From: Verrucomicrobiota bacterium
Lineage (GTDB): Bacteria > Verrucomicrobiota > Verrucomicrobiia > Limisphaerales > JAEYXS01
Assembly (NCBI GenBank): GCA_030834415.1
Contig: JAURFH010000014.1
Coordinates: forward strand, 1 to 37,052
Direction: 5' to 3'
Length of the DNA stretch: 37,052 nucleotides
Shown: piece after piece, positions 17,082 to 24,250 of the stretch
Numbering within the stretch: position 1 is the first letter of the stretch
Layout: every line of letters begins with the position of its first letter
Notes under the pieces: model-generated
The model's input: only the letters and a program-made list of their open reading frames with translations
The model's database searches: none
What the model was told of the DNA's origin: nothing
Translations under genes and position numbers: made by a program

Positions 17082-18571
17082 GTGCGTTTGCCGTACCCCA
17101 CGGCGTCCGTGATCCGTTCCGAAGGCGCGCTCCCGCGCAGCATGTCCGCCTCGCCCGGGATCAGTTTGCCGTGCGGATCATGCGTCGCGTAGTTCAGTCG
17201 CTTCTCGAGCTGGCGCACCACATCCTCACCCAGCACGTGCTCAATCTTCTCCGCGTCCTCATGCACGTGGTCCGCGGCAACCTGCGCGGCATTGGTCAGA
17301 TAGAGTTCCCACAAACGGTGATTGCGCACGATAGCGCAAGCTCGTTGCCAGCCATCCGGCGTGAGGAAGACCGTTTGTTCATCGTCCTGCAAGGTGGCCA
17401 AATCGTGACGGCGCAATTCGCGCAACTGGCCCAAGATATCCTCCAATGTCTCGCGACGTTTCTCTGCCAACTCTTTCGCCGTGACGCCTTCCGGTTTGAA
17501 ATCGCGTGCCTCCAGCACGTGGTAGATGGATTTCAACGTGTTCTCACGCTGCACGCGCAAGCTGCGTGAACGCCGCCGCCACCAACGCATGATGACGCCA
17601 TGCTGCGGCGCAAACAGAAAAGCCGCGCCAAAGACCGCACTCCCACCCAGCACCATGAACGGACCAGTAGGCAAGCTTGGCCCAAGAAAGGACATGAACG
17701 CACCCGCAGCACCGGAAGCCATCCCAAAAATCGCTGCCAAGATAAGCATCCGATGCAACCGGTCTGTCAATAGATACGCTGCCGCCGCCGGCGTAATGAG
17801 CATGGCCGACACCAGCACCACGCCTACCGCCTGCAACGCGATCACCACGGCAAAGGCCAGCATCAGCATCAGCGTGTAGTGCATCACTTGCACCGGCACC
17901 CCGGTCACCCGGGCAAAACCGGCATCAAAACTGGTCACCAGAAACTGTTTGTAGAACAGTCCGATGACCAAAAGTGTCACGACCGTGATGATGGCCATGA
18001 GCTTCACATCGTTGGCTCCCAAGGCAGCAGCTTGCCCGAAGAGAAACTTGTCCACCCCACTTTTATTACCGGTCGGCAGACGTTGGATCATCGTGACCAT
18101 GCAGATGCCCACGGAAAAAAAAGCCGCCAACACCAATCCTAGTGCCGCATCCTCTTTCAACTTGGTGGTGTGTTTGATCGCGCCCACTGCCGCCGTGCCG
18201 ATCAACCCGGCAATCGTAGCGCCGATAAAGATGGCCACCGGATCTTTCGAAGTGTTCCACAAAAAGCCCAACGCCACGCCCGGCAAAACCGCGTGTGAAA
18301 GCGCGTCCCCGACCAACGCCAGCTTACGCACCACGATAAAACTGCCCATCACCCCGCAGCAAATCCCCAGCAGCATCGAACCCAATAACGCATAACGCAC
18401 GGCCGGATCCTGAAAAGTGAAAAACCGGCCGGCCTGCTCCAGCACCGTGGTATCAGACATCTCGCCGATCTTCGCCGCGTGCCCATCCAAGCCGAACCAC
18501 AGCAACCCCAGCGCTATGAGCACATAGCGTAGACAGTTGATGGTAGATGGTGGATGGTGGCGTGACATCAC
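17078..18571 (-). CDS. troC: TroC-type Mn/Zn ABC permease fused to a DtxR/MntR-like domain
   Basis: A 497-residue fusion. Residues 12-36 look like a signal peptide or extra helix, and residues 55-330 are an ABC-3 permease (VVRKLALVGDALSHAVLPG, FYKQFLVTSFDAGFARVTG, AVGVVLVSAMLITPAAAA). From about 338 the protein is soluble and resembles DtxR/MntR: a winged-helix part (ENTLKSIYHVLEA... VFLTPDGWQRA) and a metal-binding dimerisation part. Ligand spacing matches DtxR exactly: H418, E422, H437, E441 (Cys in DtxR, Glu in MntR), E444, H445. The helix-1 ligands (Met10 in DtxR, Asp8/Glu11 in MntR) align with N344 and K347, and the recognition helix is not conserved. Metal sensing is likely; DNA binding is uncertain. 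An alternative start is ATG 18460. It lies 14 bp after troB. Confidence 0.87.
   Translation of the reverse strand: MMSRHHPPSTINCLRYVLIALGLLWFGLDGHAAKIGEMSDTTVLEQAGRFFTFQDPAVRYALLGSMLLGICCGVMGSFIVVRKLALVGDALSHAVLPGVALGFLWNTSKDPVAIFIGATIAGLIGTAAVGAIKHTTKLKEDAALGLVLAAFFSVGICMVTMIQRLPTGNKSGVDKFLFGQAAALGANDVKLMAIITVVTLLVIGLFYKQFLVTSFDAGFARVTGVPVQVMHYTLMLMLAFAVVIALQAVGVVLVSAMLITPAAAAYLLTDRLHRMLILAAIFGMASGAAGAFMSFLGPSLPTGPFMVLGGSAVFGAAFLFAPQHGVIMRWWRRRSRSLRVQRENTLKSIYHVLEARDFKPEGVTAKELAEKRRETLEDILGQLRELRRHDLATLQDDEQTVFLTPDGWQRACAIVRNHRLWELYLTNAAQVAADHVHEDAEKIEHVLGEDVVRQLEKRLNYATHDPHGKLIPGEADMLRGSAPSERITDAVGYGKRT
18538..18560 (-). repeat. Heptamer repeat inside the start of the troC coding region
   Basis: On the plus strand the units TGATGGT, AGATGGT and GGATGGT follow each other, then a partial GG. 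On the coding (minus) strand this is a run of ACCATNN heptamers giving residues around 5-11 (HHPPSTI). The repeat explains the odd extreme N-terminus of the permease and leaves open that the original start lay further downstream. Confidence 0.5.
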
Positions 18572-18585
18572 GAATCACTTCCTCT

Positions 18586-19374
18586 TTACGTCTTCGTCCT
18601 CACGGCTTCCGCCACTTCGGACAGAATGGTCAATCGTCCGCCGTAGGTTTTCTGCAATAGCTCGTAGGTGAACACTTCCTCCGTGGGGCCAAAGGCGACC
18701 ACGCGCATGTTTAGAAGGAGCAGCATGTCGAAGTAATTGCGTGCCGTGGGCAGATCGTGATGGACGACCAACAGCGTTTTGCCTTTGGACTTCAGCTCAT
18801 GCAGCAGCTCGATGATGGCGGCCTCCGTGGCGGCATCCACGCCAGCGAAAGGTTCATCCATGAAATAGAGATCCGCCTCCTGCGCAAGCGCACGCGCGAG
18901 AAAGACACGCTGCTGCTGGCCGCCGCTGAGATTGGCGATCTGGCGGTTCGCGTAGGGCAGCATCTTCACCTTGTCGAGACACTCCTTCGCGATTTCACGG
19001 TCCCGCTTGGTGGGGCGTTGGAATACGCCGAGGTGCCCATAACGGCCCATCAATACGAGATCCATCACGTTCACTGGAAAATCCCAATCTACCGATTCGC
19101 GCTGGGGCACATAGCCCACGCGGCGGAAATTCTCTTTGAGAGGAGTGCCGAACACCTTCACCCAGCCGCTGCTCACCGGCAGCAAACCCATCGCCGCCTT
19201 GATGAGCGTGGATTTGCCCGCGCCATTGGGACCGACGATGCCTACCAAATTACCCTTGGGAACGGTGACATCCACACCCCACAACACCGGCTTCTTCTGA
19301 TAAGCTACCGTGAGGTCATGGATCTCCAAGGGAGCCGCTTCACCGCTAGTAGTGGTTGAAATGTTCGCACTCAT
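18586..19374 (-). CDS. troB: TroB-type Mn/Zn ABC transporter ATPase
   Basis: A 262-residue ABC ATPase. Walker A is 'GPNGAGKST' (residues 48-56), the Q-loop 'YVPQRESVDWDFPVNVMDLV' is specific to metal-importing (ZnuC/TroB/MntB) ATPases, the signature is 'LSGGQQQRVFLARAL' (149-163), Walker B is 'LYFMDEPFAGVD' and the switch His is in 'LVVHHDL'. It powers the TroC/TroD permease pair. The start is set at ATG 19374, 2 bp after the stop of the upstream barrel gene; upstream in-frame codons run through that gene and give no family sequence. Part of a tightly spaced operon. Confidence 0.93.
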   Translation of the reverse strand: MSANISTTTSGEAAPLEIHDLTVAYQKKPVLWGVDVTVPKGNLVGIVGPNGAGKSTLIKAAMGLLPVSSGWVKVFGTPLKENFRRVGYVPQRESVDWDFPVNVMDLVLMGRYGHLGVFQRPTKRDREIAKECLDKVKMLPYANRQIANLSGGQQQRVFLARALAQEADLYFMDEPFAGVDAATEAAIIELLHELKSKGKTLLVVHHDLPTARNYFDMLLLLNMRVVAFGPTEEVFTYELLQKTYGGRLTILSEVAEAVRTKT

Positions 19375-19376
19375 CT

Positions 19377-20243
19377 TTAGAAGCGCCAGGTGATACCCAT
19401 GAAGGGATGCAGATCCGGCGCGGACCGCGTTAAGCCAAAATTCACACCCGCATCCAATTGGATATCCTCTGTCAGCCCATAGGTCAAACCACCGTTCAGA
19501 GTGGCCATCCACGGCGTAGGTGATTCCGTGCTACTCGCACTGAAGAATTCCACATACCCGGCGAGATCTCCCACGATGCCATGACCGAACGTGATGGTCT
19601 GGATGACATCCAAATGATGACCACGGCCACCGGTATCGCGCAAGATATCGAACTCGAGCATCGCGCCCATACTCCAGCCACCGGGCAATTCCATGCCGAA
19701 AGGCAGGATCAATCCACCCTCCACCGAATTATTGCCCAGTCCCGTGGCTGCTATGGGGAATTTCACAAATGGCATCACGGCAAATGCCGTTTTACCGCCA
19801 TCATTACCCCAGAGATTGTACTTCATCCGCACGGTCAGATCGCCGAAGCCCTGGGAGCGCGTGATGGTCCCGGCCGTGTAATCATAGGAGCGCGCACGAT
19901 TATAGACCGGGACGATGAAATGGATGTCCAGATCGGGCAGCAAACCTGCCTTCGCATTGATGGTCGCGTAGCTTTGTGCCTCATCTTTCGTATCCGTGCG
20001 ACCGGAGTTATGCCGGTCATAGCTGTAATTCCACAGGTCGGTCTCGAACTGGAAGCGGCCGGCATCCACAGTATGAGGACTCTCCGTCAGGTCCGGCCGG
20101 TCAGTGGACATCTCGCGGAGCAAAGTGCGAGGAGTGGGGTTGAAAAGATGATACTGCGACTTGTCGGCTGGTACAGGCTCCGCAGCCACAATCAAAAAAG
20201 GATTAAGGCATATAAGCCCAAGATGTGGTAGCAGCGTCCGCAC
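19377..20243 (-). CDS. Putative outer-membrane beta-barrel channel in the tro operon
   Basis: A 288-residue protein with an N-terminal signal peptide (MRTLLPHLGLICLNPFLIVAAEP) and amphipathic beta-strand pattern ending in an aromatic C-terminal residue (GITWRF), as in outer-membrane barrels. 'STDRPDLTESPHTVDAGRFQFETDL' is the signature of the Phenol_MetA_deg/'transporter' barrel family. It starts 1 bp after troA stops and ends 2 bp before troB starts, so it is translated with the metal importer. This placement suggests it lets Mn2+ or Zn2+ cross the outer membrane, which is inference; the family's substrates are mostly unproven. Confidence 0.75.
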   Translation of the reverse strand: MRTLLPHLGLICLNPFLIVAAEPVPADKSQYHLFNPTPRTLLREMSTDRPDLTESPHTVDAGRFQFETDLWNYSYDRHNSGRTDTKDEAQSYATINAKAGLLPDLDIHFIVPVYNRARSYDYTAGTITRSQGFGDLTVRMKYNLWGNDGGKTAFAVMPFVKFPIAATGLGNNSVEGGLILPFGMELPGGWSMGAMLEFDILRDTGGRGHHLDVIQTITFGHGIVGDLAGYVEFFSASSTESPTPWMATLNGGLTYGLTEDIQLDAGVNFGLTRSAPDLHPFMGITWRF

Positions 20244-20244
20244 T

Positions 20245-21174
20245 TTACTTCAACGCCTCCACGATAGTTGTGAGGTTGTGTTTGATCATGCCCTCGTAGG
20301 TACCGAGGTCGTAGCCGTGTTCCATCTGGCCGGGTGTGCCCATGGCGTCGGAGAAAAGTTCACCACCGATGCGCGCTCCGGAATCTTTGCTGATGCGCTG
20401 GATAGCCACGGGCGAAACACTGGACTCCACGAAGATGGCTTTCACTTTCTTCTCCTTGATGAAATCCACCAGTTTCACCATGTCCTGCAGCCCGGCCTCA
20501 GTAACTGTGGAGACACCTTGCAAGCCCACCACCTGAAAGCCATACGTGCGGCCAAAGTAGTTGTAAGCATCATGGCTGGTGATGAGGATGCGCTTCTCTT
20601 TCGGCAATTCGTTCGCCTTGTTGAGCGCCCACTGGTGCAGCTCCTGCATGCGCTTGCGCTTTTCCGCACCGCGTTTTTCGTAATCTGCCTTGCCCGCCGG
20701 ATCGGCCGCGATGAGCGCCTTCGTCACGGTGCCCGCGCATTGCTCCCAGAAAGGCACCTCGAACCAGACGTGAGGATCATAGTGCCCTTCGAATTGGGCA
20801 GGTTGCAGCAGTTTATCTACAGGCAGGTCGGCTGTGGCCGCATAGATGTGTTTGCGGGCGCGGCTCATCTTGTCGAAAAGGTCCTGCATCTTGCCCTCCA
20901 GCTTGAGGCCGCTGTAGATGATGACATCCGCTCGTTGCAGCTTGGCGACATCTGCCGCGGTGGCTTTATAGAGATGAGGGTCCACGCCCGGCCCCATCAG
21001 ACACTGCACTTCCACCCGGTCGCCGCCGACATCGCCGATGAGGTCGGCCAGCATCGTCACCGTGGTGACCACGCGCAGCTTCCGCTCGGCCGCCTGCGTC
21101 TGGCCGCCGGCCAGCAAGAGCGTCACACCTGCCAAGCCCAGCAACCAGTTCCTTAAAGTCATTTTCATAGCCAT
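20245..21174 (-). CDS. troA: TroA-type Mn/Zn-binding periplasmic protein
   Basis: A 309-residue exported solute-binding protein of the cluster 9 (ZnuA/TroA/PsaA) family. The signal peptide covers the hydrophobic segment NWLLGLAGVTLLLAGG. The four metal ligands are visible: H67 (DPHLYKAT), H135 (DPHVWFE), H201 (TSHDAYNYF) and D276 (GGELFSDAMG). The third ligand is His, as in TroA and ZnuA, not the Glu of PsaA/SitA. 'YGFQVVGLQGVST' and the ending resemble Treponema TroA strongly. It captures Mn2+ or Zn2+ in the periplasm and delivers it to TroC/TroD. ATG 21174 was chosen; GTG 21192 is an in-frame alternative and neither has a clear ribosome binding site. First gene of the operon. Confidence 0.9.
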   Translation of the reverse strand: MAMKMTLRNWLLGLAGVTLLLAGGQTQAAERKLRVVTTVTMLADLIGDVGGDRVEVQCLMGPGVDPHLYKATAADVAKLQRADVIIYSGLKLEGKMQDLFDKMSRARKHIYAATADLPVDKLLQPAQFEGHYDPHVWFEVPFWEQCAGTVTKALIAADPAGKADYEKRGAEKRKRMQELHQWALNKANELPKEKRILITSHDAYNYFGRTYGFQVVGLQGVSTVTEAGLQDMVKLVDFIKEKKVKAIFVESSVSPVAIQRISKDSGARIGGELFSDAMGTPGQMEHGYDLGTYEGMIKHNLTTIVEALK

Positions 21175-21220
21175 TTTTGCGGGGATGCCCACCTTCGATT
21201 AAGGGTCATCTACCCAAATG

Positions 21221-21234
21221 TTAGGCATACCTAT
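21221..21234. promoter_or_regulatory. Candidate DtxR/MntR-family operator over the tro -10
   Basis: TTAGGCATACCTAT contains the 12-bp imperfect palindrome TAGG-CATA-CCTA, which resembles the TTAGG...CCTAA core of DtxR/IdeR/TroR-type boxes. It is flanked by CAAAT on the left and ATTTG on the right, extending the near-symmetry. It overlaps the -10 and the predicted start, so a bound repressor would block transcription. Which protein binds is unknown. Confidence 0.6.
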
Positions 21235-21258
21235 ATTTGCCTATTTGATTAGTGTCAA
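21230..21258 (-). promoter_or_regulatory. Sigma-70-type promoter of the tro operon
   Basis: On the minus strand a perfect -35 TTGACA (plus-strand 21253-21258) is followed, after exactly 17 bp, by -10 TATAGG (plus-strand 21230-21235). The expected transcription start is near 21223, about 50 bp before the chosen troA ATG. The -10 element lies inside the palindromic operator at 21221-21234. Confidence 0.65.
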
Positions 21259-21267
21259 CTATTAAAG

Positions 21268-21281
21268 TTAGGAAAGGCTAA
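21268..21281. promoter_or_regulatory. Second TTAG-N6-CTAA candidate operator
   Basis: TTAGGAAAGGCTAA has perfect TTAG/CTAA arms and lies 9 bp upstream of the -35 of the tro promoter, 47 bp (about 4.5 helical turns) from the first site. Its inner bases are not symmetric, so it is the weaker of the two. Confidence 0.4.
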
Positions 21282-21335
21282 TTATCTTGATAGCCCGCTA
21301 TTCGGTTTTCGACATTCCTCAGGAGAAATATTATT

Positions 21336-21695
21336 TTGTGGCTCATGCGACCGTTGGACATACAGCAGATCGGTGATGAATTGGCCATCAAGTGGGATGA
21401 CCATAGCGAGAGCTTCATCAAACTGGAGAAGCTCCGCCGCCTGTGCCCCTGTGCCGGGTGCAATGGGGAAAAGGATATCTTCGGCAACGTATACAAGAAC
21501 CCCACCAAGCCCTATACGCCCAAGTCCTTCCAACTGATACGGTTGGCATATATCGGCGGCTACGCCCTGCAGCCGCATTGGGCGGACGGCCACGGCTCAG
21601 GCCTCTTTGCCTACGATTATCTGAAGCGCGCTGCGGAATCCAGCGATGCGGACACCGATGACGCCAAGGCCAATCCCGCCAACGGCAACCAATAA
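21336..21695 (+). CDS. DUF971 protein (GBBH-like N-terminal domain)
   Basis: A 119-residue protein with the whole DUF971 domain, the zinc-ribbon-like module also found at the N-terminus of gamma-butyrobetaine hydroxylase. Visible motifs are 'LAIKWDDHSESFIKLEKLRRLCPCAGCNGE', with three clustered Cys, and 'IGGYALQPHWADGHGSGLFAYDYLK'. Stand-alone members are often encoded beside Mrp/ApbC-type iron-sulfur carriers, but none is seen here. The TTG at 21336 is preferred because AGGAG lies 10 nt upstream (21321-21325); ATG 21345 is the alternative at a poorer distance. The next gene overlaps it by 50 bp. Confidence 0.82.
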   Translation: MWLMRPLDIQQIGDELAIKWDDHSESFIKLEKLRRLCPCAGCNGEKDIFGNVYKNPTKPYTPKSFQLIRLAYIGGYALQPHWADGHGSGLFAYDYLKRAAESSDADTDDAKANPANGNQ

Positions 21696-22551
21696 CTCAG
21701 CTTTGAGCGAAGCCTCCCCCCAGCCAAAACGCGACTGGTCGGATCTCTTCCCCGATCAGGACTATCGTTTCTACATGGGGCTGAAGCAGGGTGATCCGGC
21801 CAAGTTCTTCGCCCCGACTCACGAATATGAGGATGCCGTAGCCGAGCGGCGGCAATGGCTGGCTGATGGTTCTGAACGTTACGCCGCCGTATTCAAAGAT
21901 GGCATCCCGCTGCTGGCCGAGGCCCGTGCTCTGGCAGAGCAATGGCAGACGATGCCCGAATTCCTCCCGCCGTCTTCGGATAATCCCTCATCTGGCTGGG
22001 ATGACCTGCTCACCTTGGGCCGAAATTGGGAGACGGATTTTCTGGTGCTCAAGGTTGAGGGTCATGAGACCCCGCGACTGGTGGCTGGCTGCGTATGTTT
22101 TCCCTCTTCCTGGAATCTGGAAGAGAAGATGGGCAAGCGGGTCGATTTCATTCATGAGGCGGTGCCGGGACTGAACAGCTCCGTGGGCCGCTCCATCAGC
22201 ACGTTTCTCAACAAGCTGCGACCGGACATCGCGTGGCTGCGGGCCAATTGGGGATTGGCCGCCACGGGCGAACGCAACATGCATCCAGACCGTGGCCTGC
22301 CACGCTTGAAAAGCCCGCTCACCTTGGATGAAGTCTGGCTCCGTGTCGAAGATCAGGCATTGGTGGCCTTACCTGAAAATAACGGCGTGCTCTTCGGCAT
22401 CCGGCTCACCACGCATCCGCTGCGGGAAGTGATCCAACATCCCGAAGCCAAAGCGGGATTATCGCGCGCGCTCCGCACCATGCCACCGGCAGTGATGGAG
22501 TATAAGGGACTCAGTGCCGCGCGGGAGAGTTTGATCACTATGCTCGCGTAA
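21646..22551 (+). CDS. Heme-dependent oxidative N-demethylase-like protein (DUF3445)
   Basis: A 301-residue protein matching DUF3445, the alpha-subunit family of heme-dependent oxidative N-demethylases acting on methylamines. Conserved segments are 'YRFYMGLKQGD' near the N-terminus, 'LVAGCVCFPSSWNLEEKMGKRVDFIHEAVPGLN' (residues about 146-178), 'NWGLAATGERN', and a C-terminal 'LRTMPPAVMEYKGLSAARE'. Family knowledge says it binds heme and uses O2; partner subunits are not seen in this window. The start ATG 21646 overlaps DUF971 by 50 bp; ATG 21658 is equally possible and no ribosome binding site decides. A truncated globin gene lies right after it on the opposite strand. Confidence 0.82.
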   Translation: MRTPMTPRPIPPTATNNSALSEASPQPKRDWSDLFPDQDYRFYMGLKQGDPAKFFAPTHEYEDAVAERRQWLADGSERYAAVFKDGIPLLAEARALAEQWQTMPEFLPPSSDNPSSGWDDLLTLGRNWETDFLVLKVEGHETPRLVAGCVCFPSSWNLEEKMGKRVDFIHEAVPGLNSSVGRSISTFLNKLRPDIAWLRANWGLAATGERNMHPDRGLPRLKSPLTLDEVWLRVEDQALVALPENNGVLFGIRLTTHPLREVIQHPEAKAGLSRALRTMPPAVMEYKGLSAARESLITMLA

Positions 22552-22555
22552 CGAG

Positions 22556-22942
22556 CTACCGCCGCTCTTCCGCCGTCCGCACGATTTGCCGCAGTCGATC
22601 ACCGATCTTATGCGCGATCTCGATGAGTTCGCCCGCTTCCCGCTCCTCAAAATGCGCGCGGCAGCTTGTTTCCCATTGGGCGAGCCATTGATCGAAGTGC
22701 TGTGGTTGTAAACGCAGTGGCACATGACGTGCCGCCATGCCACCACGATAGATGGACGGCCCGCCGGTCTGCATGGCCCAGAACTCGCGCACCGTGAAGA
22801 GATGCGAGGGCCAGTCATCCACGTGCTGCGCGAAAATGGGGCCAAGGTCCGGATGTTCCGCCAGACTGGCGTAAAAATTTCGCAGCAAAAGGTCCAATTT
22901 CGCGCTTCCACCGAGACGTTCATAGAGCGATGCTTCAGCCAT
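22556..22942 (-). CDS. Truncated hemoglobin (group III-like)
   Basis: A 128-residue 2-over-2 globin. Y24 in 'RNFYASL' is the B10 Tyr that contacts bound ligand, H73 in 'MAARHVPLRL' is the proximal (F8) heme ligand, and 'HFDQWLAQW' carries the G8 Trp. The 'FW......PSIYRGGMA.RH' pattern fits trHbO/trHbP-like groups, with group III slightly favoured. Such globins bind O2 or NO and often aid NO detoxification or oxygen chemistry. It is convergent with the N-demethylase-like gene (4 bp apart) and divergent from the M29-like peptidase gene. The role is inferred from family only. Confidence 0.88.
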   Translation of the reverse strand: MAEASLYERLGGSAKLDLLLRNFYASLAEHPDLGPIFAQHVDDWPSHLFTVREFWAMQTGGPSIYRGGMAARHVPLRLQPQHFDQWLAQWETSCRAHFEEREAGELIEIAHKIGDRLRQIVRTAEERR

Positions 22943-23101
22943 ACCGTGGGCAAGATACCCCGTGCGGGGCCGAGAGGGAATAACTTCCCCGATCGATGGC
23001 TCCTACCGTCACGGAAATTTAACGCACCGTCCATTTGCATTCATCTCAAATGGGCCTACGTTCCGCACACTGGAAAAAACCAATTAACGTTACCAACGAG
23101 C

Positions 23102-24250
23102 ATGAATAAATCGACCATGAGCTTTCCTCCGTTCAGCCTAACTCGTTTGCTGAACACTGTTTTCGAGCCCTCGGGCGGCCAACGCGTGGCCATCCTGATT
23201 GATCTGGTGGACCCGCGGCAGGTGAAGGATTTCGCCTTCCTGAAAGATCCGGCACTTACCATCCAACGCCATGCTCATGATGTCTTTTATCAGGGTCTGA
23301 AGAACGGCGGCCTTGCTGAGCTGAAGCTGACGGGCGGCGATTTCTTCGCCTACCAACTCACGGGCGGCAGTAACCTCGACCTGCCTGATGTGGCTTACAC
23401 CCCGGATGGCCGCGAAGTGAAGTTCGAGCAGGGCATCTACCCGAAATACGATCTCATCCTCTGCATCTCCACTTACTCCGCCACGGCACCGCTCACAGCC
23501 TTCGCCAAGCAATACGGTTTCCGCGGGGCGACCATGCACGGCATGAACGAGATCATTCTCAGCAGCGGTCTCGCCGTGGATTATAATGATGTCTCTCGGC
23601 AAGCCGAAAAACTGCGTCTCGCCATGACCAAGGCGGACAAATTCGAGATCGATTACACCGTGGCCGACCAGACCTACACGCTCACGCTCATCTGCGAACA
23701 GCAGGAAGCGCAGAAGAGCCATGGTCTTTGCCGGGGCACGAAACCGGACGTGGCCAATCTTCCGGCGGGCGAAGTCTATTTCGTGCCGCACGGCGCCGAG
23801 GGTCAGTTCCCCATGCGTTATGAGAACGGCACCATCGGCCTTATGCACGTGAGCGGCGGGCGCATCCAGAAGGCCACACTGCTGCAAGGCGATCAGGCCA
23901 CCGTGGATGCCCACAACGCCAAGCTCGTAAGCGATCCCGTGACGGGCGAGATCGGTGAACTCGGTTTCGGCACGCAGGTGTTGCCGGTTTCCGGCCGCGA
24001 TATCCAGGACGAGAAAGTCCTCGGTACAGTGCACGTGGCCACGGGCCGCAGCGATCATCTGGGTGGCAGCCTCACGCCAGACAAGTTCGCGAACCACAAG
24101 AACGCCACGCACGACGACATCCTCTTCTCCCCGCACAAGACGCCGGAGATTTTCGTGCCGCAAGTGCGCATGTTCCGTGATGGCAAGAGCACCGTGGTGC
24201 TGGAAAATTATCAACCCGCGGAATATTTACGGCAGGTGCTTGCCGCGTGA
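23102..24250 (+). CDS. M29-like (AmpS/AmpT-type) aminopeptidase
   Basis: A 382-residue protein related to the M29 thermophilic-aminopeptidase family but divergent. The metal-site pattern is in order: E224 (LPAGEVYFVP), E286 (GELGFGTQ), H311 (GTVHVATG) and H337-x-D339 (ATHDDIL). The family's active-site Tyr is not obvious. The N-terminal half matches the family's alpha/beta domain. It is cytoplasmic (no signal peptide). ATG 23102 was taken because recognisable sequence starts there; 23117 is close by, and the longer frame upstream is only read-through. Its stop overlaps the next gene's GTG by 4 bp, tying it to the mercaptohistidine methyltransferase. Peptide substrate unknown. Confidence 0.72.
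   Translation: MNKSTMSFPPFSLTRLLNTVFEPSGGQRVAILIDLVDPRQVKDFAFLKDPALTIQRHAHDVFYQGLKNGGLAELKLTGGDFFAYQLTGGSNLDLPDVAYTPDGREVKFEQGIYPKYDLILCISTYSATAPLTAFAKQYGFRGATMHGMNEIILSSGLAVDYNDVSRQAEKLRLAMTKADKFEIDYTVADQTYTLTLICEQQEAQKSHGLCRGTKPDVANLPAGEVYFVPHGAEGQFPMRYENGTIGLMHVSGGRIQKATLLQGDQATVDAHNAKLVSDPVTGEIGELGFGTQVLPVSGRDIQDEKVLGTVHVATGRSDHLGGSLTPDKFANHKNATHDDILFSPHKTPEIFVPQVRMFRDGKSTVVLENYQPAEYLRQVLAA

Noticed and set aside
20161-21156. A 331-codon plus-strand frame opposite troA
   Set aside because: troA on the minus strand has all four metal ligands; the opposite frame has no family sequence.
23138-24214. A 358-codon minus-strand frame opposite the M29-like peptidase
   Set aside because: Its composition is a shadow of the real gene and it has no recognisable domain.
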